DNA from: Psettodes erumei
Taxonomy: Eukaryota; Chordata; Actinopteri; Pleuronectiformes; Psettodidae
NCBI GenBank assembly: GCA_016785225.1
Contig: JAFBJZ010000407.1
Coordinates: forward strand, 806,001 to 870,000
DNA length: 64,000 bases
Direction of reading: 5' to 3'
In this document: in pieces, positions 61,685 through 64,000 of the stretch
How the letters are laid out: the number at the start of each line of letters is the position of its first letter
How positions within the stretch are numbered: position 1 is the stretch's first letter
Program-made: the position numbers and the translations under genes
Notes under the pieces: model-generated
Told to the model about the DNA's origin: nothing
Databases searched by the model: none
The model's input: only the letters and a program-made list of their open reading frames with translations

Positions 61685-64000
61685 GTAAGAGCCCTTCTCT
61701 CTCTGCGCTGAACACTCCAGGCTCTAATGCTTCACAAGCGTCCACGAGTTTATGTGTCATGACTGTTGGTCAAACACAGCTCGAAGGCAGATTTCAGTGG
61801 TTTAACCCACAGCCTACATCTATTTAAGTGTGTCTACGTAATACACTTGTGATATACGGCCTATTCATTATTTCTGGGGAAAGTTCTGTATTCCCCTCCA
61901 AAGAACACCCACTGTGCTCACTCTGTCAGCAGAGTAATCGTCGTTGTTAACATCCAGTAATCATCTGATTTGAGTGCGAGAGCGCGGGGAAGGGAGCGAC
62001 AGGAGAAGAGAAGGGCCTGCTAGTGGAGATAATTGCAGGCTGGCAAGGTAGCACGGCCCCGCAGCCTCTGACAGGCTGGAAGTGATGACCCCTCAGTCAG
62101 TCGCCGGGCGAATCAGTCGCGGCGACGCACTTTGTGATTTAACCCGGCGATTTCAGAGAGCAGACAGGGGACATAAATTGGTAATATGGCTAAAAAGTGG
62201 GCAGGTAAAACAAGGACTCCGGAGGAAGCCAGTCGGCGCCAGCATGGCTCTCAGGCAAAGCAGGTGTTTATCAGATGGAGAGAGGCAGAGACACTTGGGG
62301 AGAGGGACACAGATGGAAAATAATGAGATATGACAAACACAAAGGAGTCACTGAGACGGAAAGACAAACAGAAAGGCATATAGTTTCAGTGTGCAGGACC
62401 TGTGAAGAAAATGGGATCTTGGGTATGTATTCTTCAAAAAATACATCAATCTACAAAATTGATTACCCTTATCGCTGGTTGTTGGTCTTCATTTGCTGGG
62501 TCATCATTCTGTGTGAAACTACAAGAAGATGACGTCACATTTTCCCGTTCCTTATACCTCCAACCTCGTCCATCCTACAGCTTGCAAAATGATCTTCATA
62601 TTTTCAATCATGGCAAATCTGGATAATTCTTGGTTTAAGAAATATCCATGTGATTTTTGAATGTTGTGCATGAAACTGCTTAATAACTGCTTCTGATTGG
62701 TGGATGTGGTCTCCTCGCTTTTATGCCCTCGAGCTTAATGTCCTCGCTATTAATCTAAAAAGACCCAATCAATCCAATCAGGTTCCTTTGATCCGCTTTA
62801 TATTCCCCTGTAGACCTGTAGAAATGTACCTGTCAGTATTAGTTGACAGCATTCCACATAAAAAAACACTCTATCACTGGGCATGGTGTAACTACAACAT
62901 TACAGTTTACGGATGTTTTCGAAAACAAATACAATTCTGCCTCTATAGAGATTAATACTCTATAGCATAATGTCTAGTAGTGTGCCACATGTATGTTCCA
63001 ACCACAAAACACAACAGCATGCCTTCTACTCCTCCATTTATTCATCACATGTACCGACACGTAAATATTCTGTAAGTGTCCCCCTGCCTCAGGGCAGCAA
63101 TGGGCAGCGGAGGGTTGACAGGGCATCACATAAGATGTGACTTGTAGCAAAACATTACGCCACCTGTTACATGTTGTTTCTTATGGTCGATTGGAGCTTT
63201 TGGATGCTTTTGCATCCTTGTCCTTGATTAATAATAAAAAAAATAGATTGTGCATCCTATTTGGGGATCTCCAGTCTTATACGTCATGTAAACTTGGCCT
63301 GGTTCTGCCACTTCCACATCTGTCAAACACTCGCTGGGAACATTTTCCCGCGGCTCAGTGTTTGTTGCGACCACAGTCTGCGTTCATTCACTTAGTGTCT
63401 CCCTTGCTCACTTGCTGCATCAGTCTATTTCTAATGGTCACTGGCCAGCCATGCTGGGGACACGGCTGATACGCAGCTGCACGTGGCAGCCTGCCTTCAG
63501 CTCGACCTTGCGTGCATTCGTACTCAGTGAAGGTCTGTCTTTCTGACTGCGACTATTTTGCCTGTTTGCACACAATTGCTGCAAAGGGAGCACAACTTGG
63601 CCTCTTCGGCTCAGTCTACTCCAGCCAAAGCCCCCCACCTCCCACCCCCGGCATCAGGGACCGCAGCAGTTCTAACGGGGGTTGGACATGAAAGGCAGTG
63701 ACAGCCCGGGCGAAAGCGTGGTTAATGTGTGCATATAAATTGGGAGCTCTATGATGCTTTGGAGAGGGAGCCCACTCGCTCTCACTGAAAATGCATATTC
63801 ATGTGCGCCTAAATGGGCATTTGGCACAGAGCGGGTAGGCAGGCCTCTTAAGGAGAGGCTCCTCTGCTGGAGTCGCTGCTGCTGAGAATGGCATTTCGCT
63901 TCCAGAGGGGTTTTTTTGGAGACACTTGTAAATCAGGTGGAGAGACCTCATAAAGCAAGTGGCTAAAGGGCCCGAGTGGATCCTATCAACTTATGTCAAG
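61685..64000 (+). other. Intron 2 (5' part) of the shisa6-like gene, open at window end
   Basis: It begins GTAAGA. No further exon was recognised. The stretches 61975-62190 (CG-containing, non-repetitive) and 63720-63830 (with ATGCATATTCATG, an octamer-like site) could be intronic regulatory elements. Open frames here have no domains. Confidence 0.55.

Noticed and set aside
61685..61827. Read-through extension of shisa6 exon 2
   Set aside because: A good GTAAGA donor at 61685 and loss of family similarity afterwards indicate intron. Kept only as a remote alternative.
1..64000. CRISPR array, tRNA/rRNA genes, or a prokaryotic defence system
   Set aside because: No spaced identical repeats, no cloverleaf or rRNA text, and the gene structure is vertebrate.

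Overview
The window reads as nuclear DNA of a bony fish, very probably a spiny-rayed teleost. The evidence is long intergenic DNA without bacterial-style coding density, spliced exons with GT/AG junctions, abundant microsatellites, and relics of transposon families typical of fish (L2/CR1-like LINE, PIF/Harbinger, hAT-type MITE). Most of the 64 kb is non-coding. Only two loci have strong protein-coding support.

(1) The right end carries the 5' half of a Shisa-family gene on the + strand, best matched to shisa6. Exon 1 (59347-59888) encodes a signal peptide, a proline-rich stretch, the cysteine-rich Shisa domain and the transmembrane helix. Exon 2 (61524-61684) encodes the start of the cytoplasmic tail. 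The remaining exons lie beyond the window. Upstream are a CpG-rich leader with four short uORFs, a plausible non-coding 5' exon and a polypurine tract. The roughly 58 kb to the left is mostly upstream intergenic DNA.

(2) At 30.6-31.6 kb on the - strand lies the C-terminal half of a ubiquitin-specific protease of the USP37/29/26 type. It spans five exons whose splice phases all agree and it retains the catalytic His box. The N-terminal half with the catalytic Cys box is not visible. A LINE fragment in the same orientation sits at 31646-32140, immediately upstream, so this may be a truncated or decaying gene copy. A possible first coding exon lies at 32605-32691.

Mobile-element relics: a 511-bp hAT-like MITE with a perfect 8-bp target duplication (33592-34102), a possible hAT/BED-finger fragment ending in an A-tract (34220-34479), a degraded Harbinger transposase (26580-26885) with a possible convergent partner ORF (27000-27169), a SINE-like repeat (46030-46242), a possible solo LTR (46593-46930), a fold-back repeat (17362-17473), a four-copy dispersed family (about 5.1, 7.1, 8.2 and 22.4 kb) and a two-copy repeat (14.7 and 23.4 kb). 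Microsatellites are scattered throughout. I see no tRNA, rRNA, CRISPR or prokaryotic system. Most long open frames in the window look like chance or antisense frames.
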